Positions 1-8,778 of a stretch of 22,864 nt of DNA are shown one piece after another. Position numbers and translations under genes: made by a program. Where the stretch lies: positions 1 through 22,864 of the forward strand of contig MU385814.1 in the NCBI GenBank assembly GCA_022497155.1, read 5' to 3'. The notes below the pieces were generated by a model. The model had not been told where the DNA came from. It saw nothing but the letters and a program-made list of their open reading frames with translations, and made no database searches. The first letter of the stretch is position 1. The number at the start of each line of letters is the position of its first letter. This DNA comes from Whalleya microplaca. Lineage: Eukaryota > Ascomycota > Sordariomycetes > Xylariales > Xylariaceae.

Positions 1-88
1 TGGCTATCTGACCTGTTGAAAGCCGTGGCTAGCTGTGGCTAGCTGACCTGTTGAAAGCCGTGGCTAGCTGTGGCTAGCTGACCTGTTG
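1..88. repeat. Minisatellite, 35-bp period, about 2.5 copies
   Basis: A 25-bp block beginning TGGCTAGCTGACCTG alternates with a 10-bp block TGGCTAGCTG, giving a 35-bp period. A short CTG run follows at 101-118. It lies in the interior of element X. A RIP-altered relative is seen at 6040-6345. Confidence 0.85.
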
Positions 89-242
89 TCACCTGACCTC
101 CTGCTGCTGCTGTTGCTGATAGCTGTGGCTATCTGACCTGTTACCCTAAGGTCCCTGGGGTGAAAAAAATTTTTTTTTTTCAGATCTGAAGGTCAGGCAT
201 TCAAGTGTGGGGCGTGTTTTCATTTTTCATTTTTTTTTTTTT

Positions 243-286
243 GATTTTTCAGCTGCGTGGACGCTAGCTGAAAAATCAGGGAGGGA
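243..286 (+). other. Stem-loop plus polypurine tract of element X
   Basis: Perfect 12-bp arms GATTTTTCAGCT (243-254) and AGCTGAAAAATC (266-277) enclose an 11-base loop. The purine run AGGGAGGGA (278-286) ends exactly where the LTR begins. By position it is the expected second-strand primer of an LTR element. The hairpin is present in all three X copies (also near 6438-6470 and 22624-22658), with only C-to-T type differences. Confidence 0.75.
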
Positions 287-583
287 TGTAATGGGGCAAG
301 GGGATTACGGGTATTAACAGCAGCTTAGGAGCCACTAAAAGCCCCCTAAAGCCACGTTATAAAACATTTCATAAGGTATTTATAAGGCACTTTATAAGGC
401 AATTTATAATAGATTATATACTTATATTTAGCTGACCTTTTCCCTTATATTTTCTTTACTTTTTAATAATAAATATTATTAAATAGTTAAATAGTTATAT
501 ACACATAGCTTTAGCAGCTAATATACACTTATTTTAACTTAATATCTCACTTTCGCTTCACTTTAACACCTTATCTTAAGATA
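287..583 (+). repeat. X element 3' LTR (297 bp)
   Basis: It starts TGTAATGGGGCAAGGGGATT and ends in a palindrome TATCTTAAGATA, ancestrally TGTCTTAAGACA as kept at 22304-22315. Length agrees with the copies at 6480-6775 (296 bp) and 22304-22614 (311 bp). It holds an internal 12-bp tandem repeat that explains part of the length difference. Confidence 0.75.
366..409. repeat. 12-bp tandem repeat inside X LTR
   Basis: Units of the type ATTTATAAGGCA repeat about three and a half times. The inverted LTR at 22304-22614 carries about five units (roughly 22480-22545). The unit number therefore varies among copies. Confidence 0.8.
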
Positions 584-757
584 ATATAAGGGAAAAGGTT
601 AGCTATATATAAGTATATAATTTATTATAAATTACTTTATAAAATGCCTTGTGAATACCTTATAAAGTGCTTTATAAATACCTTATAACATGGCTTTAAA
701 GGGCTTTTAGTGGCTTTTAAGCTGCTATTAATACCCGTAATCCTCTGCCTTATTATA
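584..757 (-). repeat. Inverted partial X LTR (5' half)
   Basis: It is the reverse complement of about the first 165 bases of the LTR at 287-583. It abuts that LTR directly, so 287-450 and 584-757 form long inverted arms around a 134-base centre. It ends CCTTATTATA (ancestral ATTACA) and then enters gypsy copy A in the middle of the RT gene. The missing second half and the head-to-tail inversion suggest a fold-back rearrangement, not a normal insertion. Confidence 0.75.
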
Positions 758-3225
758 ATATATTAATTTATTTTTCCGGAATAAAAGAAAATTATATCGA
801 TAAAGTAAAAAAGGTATTAAAATATTTAAAAGCTATAAGCCTAAATTTAAATATAAATAAATATAAGTTTATAATAACTATTATAAAATATTTAAAATTT
901 ATTATCGAAATAAAAAAAAGGGTTTATATAAATCCGGCTAAAATATAAGTAATTAAAAAATAAAAAGCTTTTAAAACGCTTAAAAAATCCGTAATTTTTT
1001 AAGATTTATAAATTTTTACCGGGATTTTATTAAAAACTATATAGATTTTACTATTTTCTATTGGCATTTATAAAAAAGGGGTACCGTTTTAATAAAGGCT
1101 TTCGGAAAATCTAATATTCGAGAATTTTAAATAAGCATTTTTAAAAGAACCGGCCTTAATATAATAGAATTTTAAACGGGAAATAATAATTAAAATAGAC
1201 TATTTAAGATAAGCTTACGGGAGGTATTTATTATAACGTAATAATTAAAGGATTTTATTACTTATAGCTTATTATTTTAAGCGCTTAACCTTAGCAAAAG
1301 TTAATTATAAAATTTATAATAAAAAACTATTAATAATTATAAGCTATTTATAAATATAAAATGCAGAATTATAAAACGTAATTTTAATATTCACGATTTT
1401 ATTTAATTATAACAATTTAAAATATTTTATAATTTTTTAAAAAACTTTCCGAGAGATAAATATATTAGTTAAAAAAATTAATATATTTTAATTTCCGATT
1501 AAAATTTCGCGTTAAATGTTTAAGTATTTAACCTAACGTTTTTTTATAACATAAATAAAACCTGCTATAAAGAATATAAAATAAAAAATACGAGAGATAA
1601 AAATTTTAACTATTATAAAAGAAATAATTACTTTATATATAATTTAAGAAATATAAGTAAGCGGGTATTATTAAAATATAATATATTTAGTTATATAAAT
1701 AACATATTTTAAAAAATAAAGAAATTTTCAAATATAAGAATTTATAATCGCTATAAAATATAGGGGTAATAAAAGATATAAGTTATATGCGAGCAATAAA
1801 AGCGGTAGCTTAAAAAAACTAAATATTCCCTAAAAATCTAGATATAAAAATATTTTTATCGGAATATAATATTAATAATAAAGGTCGACTATATTTTTAT
1901 AAGCGCTTTTAAATTTCTAATTAAAAGCTACTTTGTATTATATTAGTATAAAATACTTATAACTTATATTTAATAAAATATCCGGGAAAAAAAATATATT
2001 AGTAATATTTTTAAAAATAGTTTACTAGCTTAAAATATCGGCGTTCGTAAAACGTTTTTATAAAAATTATAATATTTATAAAAAAAATAATATAACGTAA
2101 TTAAAAAAAAAAGCTTTTAAAACTATTATTTATTCCGGATCGATTTTATAATAAGCTATTTATCGATTTTATAACCGATTTATTAGCTATTTCCGAATAA
2201 AATCCTATTTTTATAATAGTAATTTTTAATAAATTAAAAAAAACAGGTTATATTAAAAACTATAATCTTAATAAAAGCGAAAATATATACCGAATAGTTT
2301 ATAAACTATTATTAAAAGTATTATAATTTTTTTTATATTATAATTAATAATAAAAATCCAATTAAATAAGGTAGTTTTAAAAATAGCTTTATTTATTAAT
2401 AGGAATAAAATAACGCTTATTAATTATATTTTACCCGAAAACTAACGGAACTATTAAATAAATAAACTAAAAAGTATTAGTATATTTTCGAGCGTTTATA
2501 TTATACGCTTAATTCGAATAAAACTTATTACTACCGAAAGCGATATTTATTATTAATAATTAAAATATTATAATAATAAAGCTAAGTTTTTTTTTATATT
2601 TTATAAATATTATATAAAACTTATTTTAATAGTAAAATATATCCCGGGATTTGCTTTTAAATTACGCGTACGGGCGGAAGCTTTTATTTAATGTTTAAAA
2701 AAGCGATAAAATTTATATAAGCCGTAATAATAACTATATAATATTAATAAAAAAACGCAACTAATAAGCGGCAATTTTTTATAAAATAATTCCGAATAAA
2801 AGATAAAATATAATTAATATTTAAAAATATTTTTATACTTTAACTTTTATAAAAATTAATATAGTTATATATTAAATATAAAATAACGCGCGTTATTAAC
2901 CCCTAAATTATAAAATTAAATATACCGAAAGAAATATATAACCGGTTTTATATTAAACTTATTTTCCGCGTAAGAAATAATCCCCTACTTTTTTTTAAAA
3001 AAAAACAAAAATATATAACTTCTTTTTGTAATTAATTAAAAAAACAAAAAGAAAATAATAAATAAAGGAAATTATTCGAGTAATTATTAAGTAAAAAAGG
3101 CAAAAAAAAAATTAAATAAATGCTAATAAAATAAGTAGGTTATATAGCCTTAATATAAAAACCGCTCGAGAATTTAAGAAATACCGAAATAATAGACTAT
3201 TTTAAAAAAAATTATAGCGATATAA
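758..3225 (+). pseudogene. Eroded pol (RT tail, RNase H, integrase, chromodomain), copy A
   Basis: Conceptual translation on the plus strand gives the end of gypsy RT right after the catalytic motif (ILIYF), then the connection region with FTGILLK-like and KKGVPF remnants near 1010-1090. RNase H matches lie near 1240-1500, and the integrase zinc-finger and core near 2000-2600. A chromodomain follows at about 3050-3220 (EIIR, then a VGYIALI*KP stretch where family members read KGYx...TWEP). In-frame TAG and TAA codons fall where families have Trp or Gln. Truncation and stops make it a dead remnant. The domain order assigns it to the chromovirus lineage. Confidence 0.85.
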
Positions 3226-5110
3226 AAATAAATAATAAGCTTAAAAAATTAATATAAAAGGAAAAGCGAAAGTTATATTCGTACGACAATTGTAAAACTA
3301 ATAAAATATTAGCAAAATATAAAAAAAAAATATAAATAAAATAAAAAAATATTACGGGAGATTATAAATCTTTTATTATTATGAAAATGCAAACACTTTT
3401 TCCGAATAAGTAATAAATAATTTTTTTTATTTATGTAATTTTTTTAATAAACCGATAATTAAAATTATTATAAAACTGACCGAAAAACGTAATAAATCTA
3501 ACCGAGCGGCATATTTATATTAGCTAGGAGCTAATAATTTAGCTTGTTTTTTTTATTATTATTTTTATTTATATCTATCGCTTTCTTCTTTATTTTTATA
3601 AAAAGGAATTTAGGAAAGCGGCTATAGCTATAGTAAAAAGTATTAATAAAAGTAGGGAAAACGCGCGGGTAAAGGGTATATAAATTACGCCCGAGCGAAA
3701 GGTTTATAATAGTAATAAAAGCAAGCGGGACGGGCCGAAAAAAAAACCCGGAGGCAAACATACGCATATAAGCTATAAGCGCGGCATTATTTATTATAAA
3801 ACGTATAGCAGCCGTAATATCGCTAATATTATTAGCGATATATTTAAGCGAGCGAATGATTTTTTTAAATATAACTATAAGTTATTTTTATATAATATAT
3901 AAACTAAAAAAAATTACGGAAAAATAAAATAAAGATTTATATATTATTTTTATTATTATTAAATTTCGGCCCGGCTTAAGGCTATAACGCCTATTTTATT
4001 ACATTTCAAATATATAATAGTATTAATAACGTATTATATCCGTATTTCGGCCGACTTTTAAGCGGCGATAAAAAATAAAAAAAAATAAATAACAGAAATA
4101 TTATAAAGGAGCGGAAGGAAATAATTTATTAAGGTTCGAGCTATTATAAGCTTAATAAATTTCTATTAAAGTAGTAATAAAAAAGTAAATCTCGGTATTT
4201 ATAAATAGCTATAAAACGGGGTTAAAAAGCGGTATTTATATAAAAAAACGAAAAGTAATTTATAATAAAATAATTATAGCTTTTAATATATTTTATATAC
4301 TGTATATTATAAATAACTAAATATAGTTAATAATGTATTTAAAATGCTTTAATATTAAAAAAAAGAAAAAAACTTATAAATTTAATTAAAGCAAAAAGCG
4401 GAAGGGTTTTTAACTATACGGCTAATATAAGGGCGGCATAAGATATAATATATAAAAGGAAGGAAAGTTATAAAAGTAGCGCAAATAAGCAGCCTATTAA
4501 AAGCGATAAAGCCGGAGGGAAAATAAAACGAAGATATAGCGGCAGTAGCGAAAGTAAAAATAGGCGAAAATAGCTGCAAAAAAGAAAGAATATATTACGG
4601 AAATATTACGGGAAAATATATTAATAACTTAAATAATAAAAAAATAAAAGAATTAAAAAATTAAAAAATAAAAGAATAAAATAAACAGTTAGGGAGATAG
4701 GTTTTTATTTATAAATAGCCTAAAAAAAAGAAAAAAGGAATTTCAAAAAAAAGGCCCGGGGTATTTAAGCGACTTTAGGAAAAAATTAATCGCGCGGCTA
4801 ATTATAAAAGCTAATTATATATTACGTTAGTTATATATATAAATTAATTAAAAGCGGGATTCGAGTTTTAATTTTACGTGCGTTTAATTTATACTCGATT
4901 AATTAATAATAACGTAAAATTAAAAACTTTTATAATAAAAAAATTCTTTTATAAAAATACCTTAATATTACCTCCCAAACCGGCTTTAATTAATAATAAA
5001 ATAAATAATTAGTAACTAAAAAAGCCGATAATTAACGGAAATTTATATATACCTTACGTTCGGGCATAAAAAACGCAATATAATCGCGCAAAAAGTAAAG
5101 GGGGAAATAA
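3226..5110 (+). other. Extra 3' region of gypsy copy A, no recognised domain
   Basis: About 1.9 kb lies between the chromodomain and the 3' LTR and is collinear with 18796-20796. Plus-strand reading around 4380-4620 gives a basic Lys/Arg/Ser-rich stretch that is also seen in copy B, so a third coding region may once have existed. Open frames on the minus strand at 3531-3767 and 4382-4579 have counterparts in copy B, but that follows from homology of the DNA and does not show coding. No function is proposed. Confidence 0.5.
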
Positions 5111-5301
5111 TATAATAAGCTATACCGTAATAGGGAATATCGGCGATTATAAGCCGATATAATAATATAATTCTCGAGAGCTAATACAAATACTCTCGAG
5201 CTATACCGATATACCTTTTTAATTTTCTTTTTTTCTTTAGTTAAAAAATAAACACTTATTTGGTATTATAAAATTACATCTTAGCGTGACGGCCTTTTAT
5301 A
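5111..5301 (+). repeat. Gypsy copy A 3' LTR (about 191 bp)
   Basis: It matches the LTRs at 13475-13690, 20797-20987 and 20988-21159. A purine-rich tract precedes it (about 5088-5106). It includes the stem TATCGGC/GCCGATA, the CTCGAGAG core and a poly-pyrimidine run, and ends CCTTTTATA (ancestral CCTTTCACA in copy B). Confidence 0.85.
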
Positions 5302-5304
5302 TTT

Positions 5305-5472
5305 AGTAGTTTTTAAGCTGCTATTAATACCCGTAATCCCCTGTTTTATTATAATATATAGTTACTATTTTCACTAAATAATTATATATAAATAACTTTA
5401 ATAATTATATATACTTATTTTTAACTTAATATATTTTCTTTTTTATTTACCCCGATACCTTATTTTAAAACA
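5305..5472. repeat. Rearranged X LTR: inverted start joined to direct end
   Basis: Bases 5305-5353 are the reverse complement of the first ~49 bases of the X LTR. Bases from about 5354 to 5472 match the second half of the LTR in direct orientation, ending TTTTAAAACA. The 12-bp repeat region is missing. This would be the 5' LTR of the middle X element if it were one unit. Confidence 0.65.
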
Positions 5473-6479
5473 TTTAGCTTTTTTAAGTAAGCCTTAACTT
5501 TTTTGCCTTTTAATTAATCGAGTAAAATAATCTTATACCACATGTTACGGAAGTATAAAGTTTACTAATAATAACCACTTAAAATATATTTATTATTAAA
5601 CCCACTTTCGCATGCGAACTATTTTATTTTAATTTTATCCGATAGCCACTTATTTTTTATATAAATCGAACTAAGCTATATATTAAATCGATAGCTAGCT
5701 AGCTCCTTTTATTTATATATTATATTTACGTTATTTATTACTTATAATTTATAAATTTTCTTTTTATATAATATAACATTAGGAATATAAAGCGCGATAA
5801 TATAAGAAACATTAAGCCGTATGTTTTCATATATAAACTTGTCTATTTTATATAAATAACGGTGATAAGTTAATTATGCTTAATATGTGGCTAAATATAG
5901 CTAGCTATTAATATATATATAATTTATATAAATAATAATATCGGATAACGCCTTTATATACCTTAATATATTACATTATTTAAATGTTACCTTTAATAAT
6001 AAAGGCGGCTTTTAGTAATAAGGGAGGCTATTAGCTATTACTGCTAATGTTATTACTATTAATAGCTATAGCTAGCTAATTTATTATTAGCTGCTATCAC
6101 TTAACTTGCTGCTAATTTGCTATAAGCTATAGCCACTTAACTTAACTTATTACTGCTATTATTATTACTAATAGCTATAACTATTTAACCTGTTAAAAGC
6201 CGTGGCTAACTATAGCTAGCTAACTTATTATCACTTATTATCACTTAACTTGCTGCTAATTTATTATAAGCTATAGCCACTTAATTTAACTTATTACTAA
6301 CTATTATTACTGTTATTATTACTAATAGCTGTGGCTATTTAACTTATTACCTTAAGGTCTTTAAGGTGAAAATTTTTTTTTAAATTTAAAGGTCAGGCAT
6401 TTAAGTGTGGGGCGTGTTTTTATTTTTTATTTTTTTATTTTTTAGCTACATAAACGCTAGCTAAAAAATCAGGGAGGGA
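5473..6479 (+). other. Non-coding interior of middle X element
   Basis: AT-rich DNA with no open frame. The first 550 bases have no counterpart elsewhere in the window, because the edge copies are cut off. Bases 6180-6479 match 1-286, including the stem-loop and the purine tract CAGGGAGGGA (6470-6479). TTTAGC directly after the LTR could be a mutated primer-binding site starting TGG, but this is only a guess. Confidence 0.5.
6040..6345. repeat. Degenerate minisatellite in X interior
   Basis: Irregular repeats of TAGCTATAGCTA, CACTTAACTTGCTGCTAAT and TTATTACTGCTATTATTA types are present. Blocks such as CTGCTAATTTGCTATAAGCTATAGCCACTTAA recur in near-identical form about 150 bases apart (near 6110 and 6255). 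It is the RIP-altered relative of the repeats at 1-130. Confidence 0.65.
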
Positions 6480-6775
6480 TGTTACGGGGCAAAGGATTAC
6501 GGGTATTAATAATAGCTTAAAAGCTATTAAAAGCCCTTTAAAACTACGTTATAAAACACTTTATAAGGTATTTATAAAGCACTTTATAAGGTATTTTACA
6601 GTGGATTATATACTTATATTTAGCTAACTTTTTCCCTTACATTTACTTTATATTTTCACTAAAATATCACTAAATAGTTATATATTTAATTAAATAGCTT
6701 TAATAATTATTATATACACTTATTTTTAACTTACTATTTCACTTTTCATTTACCTTAACACCCTATCTTAAGACA
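6480..6775 (+). repeat. X element 3' LTR, middle copy (296 bp)
   Basis: It begins TGTTACGGGGCAAAGGATTA straight after the purine tract and ends TATCTTAAGACA. Ends and length agree with the other two full LTRs. The flanking ATAGATAATA shows no clear target duplication. Confidence 0.75.
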
Positions 6776-7835
6776 ATAGATAATAAAATTTAACTTAAGG
6801 TAATTTAATCGTTTCGCTATCAATTTTTAATTTGCCGGCGATTTAAAAAATCTATATATTAAAGTTTAACGGGCTTAATAAAATAAAATAAAATCTAGAA
6901 AAATTAATCGAGGGCGTGGCTACTTAAATAATAAAGTATTATAAGTAGTTTTTATAATGTTAAACTTAAATTCGATAAACGGTTTATCGGCTTAAAGCTA
7001 TTAAACGTAGCTTTTATAATTAGCCTTTAACGCGCCGATATAAGTATTAAATGTTAAAATAAATTTAATACGTAAAACTTAAAAAATAACGTTAAGCTTA
7101 TTGTTATTAATAAAAGCTATTACTGCTATAAAAATTTTTAGATTTACTACATTATTATTATATAAAAAATAATAAAAAAGTGGCTTTTTATCGCGTAATT
7201 ACTATATTAAAAAGAAAAAAAAGTACTTAATTACCGCGTAATCGTTATATTAGCTAAGGAAAGAAAAAATCCGAAAGCCGCATAATCGTTATATTAATCG
7301 AATAAAAAAATATTTAAAAAAACATAATTAGTAAAGTTAATAAGTATACTTTAAGGCTAAAAGCTTAACTATTATTATAACGCTTAAAATAATTAATCCG
7401 GTAAAAATTATTAGCGGGAAATTATAGTTATTACACCGGAATAACTAACTTAACTAATTATTAATAAATTTAACTAATAATTTTAAGGTAAAATTACTAG
7501 TTATTAATATATATCGCCAGTTATTTAAAGGTATTATAACACTTAATAAAAAAAAGCTAAGTCGCTAATCGAGAAAAAAAATTTAACGGGTAATTAATTA
7601 ATTACGCTAAATAAAAAAAGCGTTAAATAAATACGATAACGGAATTAGTTAAATTTAACGTTAAAAGACCTTATAATTATATAACGGCTTAAGGAAAAAA
7701 GCAGCGCGTGTTATATAATAAGTATATATTATTAAAAATTATAAAGTAAAAAATAAAAAATAAACTAATTGCTATATAAAAGCCTAACCTAAAAAAACCT
7801 CCTCACCTAATTACTTAAGTTATCTAACTAAACAT
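6776..7835. other. RIP-eroded AT-rich DNA of unknown origin
   Basis: No reading frame survives and nothing matches the two identified elements. The base pattern (few CA and TG, many TA, some CG) indicates mutated repetitive DNA, so an old transposon is likely. Plus-strand reading between 6900 and 7300 has long stretches interrupted only by TAA and TAG, but I recognise no family. Confidence 0.5.
7189..7312. repeat. Three imperfect ~40-bp tandem repeats
   Basis: The motif CGCGTAAT(T/C)(A/G)(C/T)TATATTA followed by an A-rich tail occurs near 7193, 7233 and, as CGCATAATCGTTATATTA, near 7276. It lies in the eroded unidentified element and could be a repeated peptide or a non-coding repeat. Confidence 0.55.
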
Positions 7836-7985
7836 GTGGTCTAGCAGGTTACGTATAAGGGATAGTGGGGTATGCTATAGCTATAAGGAGCTTTAGGGAG
7901 CTATAAGGCACCCCACAGGCCCTGTGCCGTGACATTAGGGGCTGTTAGGATCGGCCCTATGGCCCAGACTTTTGAAAGGCACCTC
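7836..7985. other. Border of the AT-rich block with palindromic motifs
   Basis: Base composition changes sharply here. The interval holds GTGGGG (7865-7870) facing CCCCAC (7911-7916), a direct repeat AGCTATAAGG within it, and a 13-base palindrome CACAGG-C-CCTGTG (7914-7926). Such structure often marks a transposon end, but no partner end is seen, so it stays unassigned. Confidence 0.4.
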
Positions 7986-8109
7986 CGTACTTGTCATAAA
8001 TAATATTTGAAAATTAGCACTCTAATCTCGGTTGTTGCCGACTGCTTGAATGCTTTAAACCCCAACCGTCGTAATATGGAGACTGAGAGGATTGGCTAGA
8101 CTTCAATAA

Positions 8110-8121
8110 GTCATATATGAC
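8110..8121. promoter_or_regulatory. 12-bp perfect palindrome upstream of P450
   Basis: GTCATATATGAC is a perfect dyad about 660 bases upstream of the P450 start. It could be a binding site for a dimeric regulator. No factor is assigned, and chance cannot be excluded in AT-rich DNA. Confidence 0.3.
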
Positions 8122-8164
8122 AAAATATTCTGGGTCCCTGGGGAGACTGTTCTCATGTAACATC

Positions 8165-8206
8165 TAAGATGGATTCCCAGGTTACGTAATCTGAATCCCC
8201 ATATAT
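8165..8206. promoter_or_regulatory. Dyad unit 1 (TAAGATGGA ... CCATATAT)
   Basis: TAAGATGGATTC (8165-8176) is followed by GAATCCCCATATAT (8193-8206), giving inverted GGATTC/GAATCC arms 16 bases apart. The outer words TAAGATGGA and CCATATAT return in the same order in unit 2, which is why the two are reported as a pair. Confidence 0.35.
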
Positions 8207-8333
8207 TCACCCAGCTAGCCTCAGCAGTTCACGTACGCTAAGCCTCCTTCAATACAACGGTTTTCTACTGATTTCAGAGCTAACAAATGTGTGTCAGTCG
8301 AAGTCTAGGTTGTACTTTATTGTGTTTGGTATG

Positions 8334-8428
8334 TAAGATGGAGAACCTATAGCAACCTACTCATGTGTATGTAAATCGAAAGCGGGGAACCTTCGAAGTG
8401 GATGTCGATCCCAAGGTTCTCCATATAT
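8334..8428. promoter_or_regulatory. Dyad unit 2 (11-bp inverted repeat)
   Basis: ATGGAGAACCT (8338-8348) is perfectly inverted as AGGTTCTCCAT (8414-8424), 65 bases apart. TAAGATGGA begins the unit at 8334 and CCATATAT closes it at 8428, as in unit 1. It sits about 350-440 bases before the P450 start and is either a regulator site or the remnant of a fold-back insertion. Confidence 0.4.
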
Positions 8429-8544
8429 GGTCTAATAATACAGAAAGAGGGAATAGCTTATGGAGACAGATAGGGCATATTCCGCATGTGTGGGCTATAT
8501 AATGCTCAAGTCGTAATCCGTGAAGATTCATAGGTGACTCTAGG

Positions 8545-8553
8545 TATATAAAA
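8545..8553 (+). promoter_or_regulatory. Probable TATA box of the P450 gene
   Basis: TATATAAAA lies 226 bases before the ATG. This would give a leader of about 200 bases. A second candidate, TATATAA, is at 8496-8502. Confidence 0.45.
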
Positions 8554-8778
8554 TTGGGCTCACCAACTATTGTAGGATTCTGGACAGGGGCTGTACATCA
8601 AGCTTGATTCGAGTATATCAAGTCTTGCATCTGTTCTCTATTTTATTTTTATAAGAAAAAAATACTCATCCCTTACAAATCATAATATTTACCCTTGTGA
8701 ACTATAGGGCTCGTTCACCCCCTCGACACTGGCTCCTGGTAGGAATAAACTCCGTCGAAGTAGTTACGATTCATTGAC

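Larger units (their letters stand above)
1..583 (+). mobile_element. 3' end of small LTR retroelement 'X' (left copy, runs off window)
   Basis: The segment reads, in order, minisatellite-like interior, stem-loop, purine tract and LTR, and it continues beyond the left edge. The same series occurs at about 6180-6775 in the same direction and at 22304-22864 in reverse, which defines it as a dispersed element. The purine-rich AGGGAGGGA directly before a TG...TA (ancestrally TG...CA) repeat is what a polypurine tract and 3' LTR look like. No coding sequence is visible. The interior (1-286) is base-balanced and shows little RIP, unlike the middle copy, so this copy seems younger or escaped mutation. 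Identity of the family is not recognised. Confidence 0.7.
758..5301 (+). mobile_element. Ty3/gypsy chromovirus copy A, 5'-truncated
   Basis: This is a diverged copy of 16325-20987 and starts inside reverse transcriptase, where the X LTR fragment cuts it. It retains the RT tail, RNase H, integrase, chromodomain, about 1.9 kb of extra 3' sequence and a 3' LTR. It is very AT-rich with stops throughout. It differs from copy B mainly by C/T and G/A exchanges, as expected from RIP. It cannot encode a working protein. Confidence 0.9.
5302..6775 (+). mobile_element. Small LTR element X, middle copy, RIP-eroded
   Basis: A rearranged LTR (5305-5472), about 1 kb of interior (5473-6479) and an intact-length LTR (6480-6775) follow one another in the order expected of a complete element of about 1.5 kb. 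The interior has no open frame and no match to gag or pol that I can see, so it would be non-autonomous (TRIM-like in size). Its 3' third matches the unmutated left edge copy, with many C-to-T and G-to-A changes. No target-site duplication is obvious. The 5' end abuts the gypsy A LTR, which hints at nesting. Confidence 0.6.

Noticed and set aside
1..130. CRISPR-like direct repeats at the left edge
   Set aside because: The spacing blocks are themselves repeats and the context is a fungal mobile element. It is a minisatellite.
130..170. Telomere-like CCCTAA near 143 and CCCTAG near 22734
   Set aside because: Each is a single unit at the same place in the X element, not a tandem array, so it is no telomere.
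3531..4579. Minus-strand open frames at 3531-3767 and 4382-4579, resembling those at 19112-19390 and 19976-20170
   Set aside because: They lie in homologous parts of two copies of the same transposon, so their similarity is inherited. The AT-rich opposite strand of mutated DNA gives such Phe/Ile-rich frames easily, and plus-strand readings there look more protein-like.
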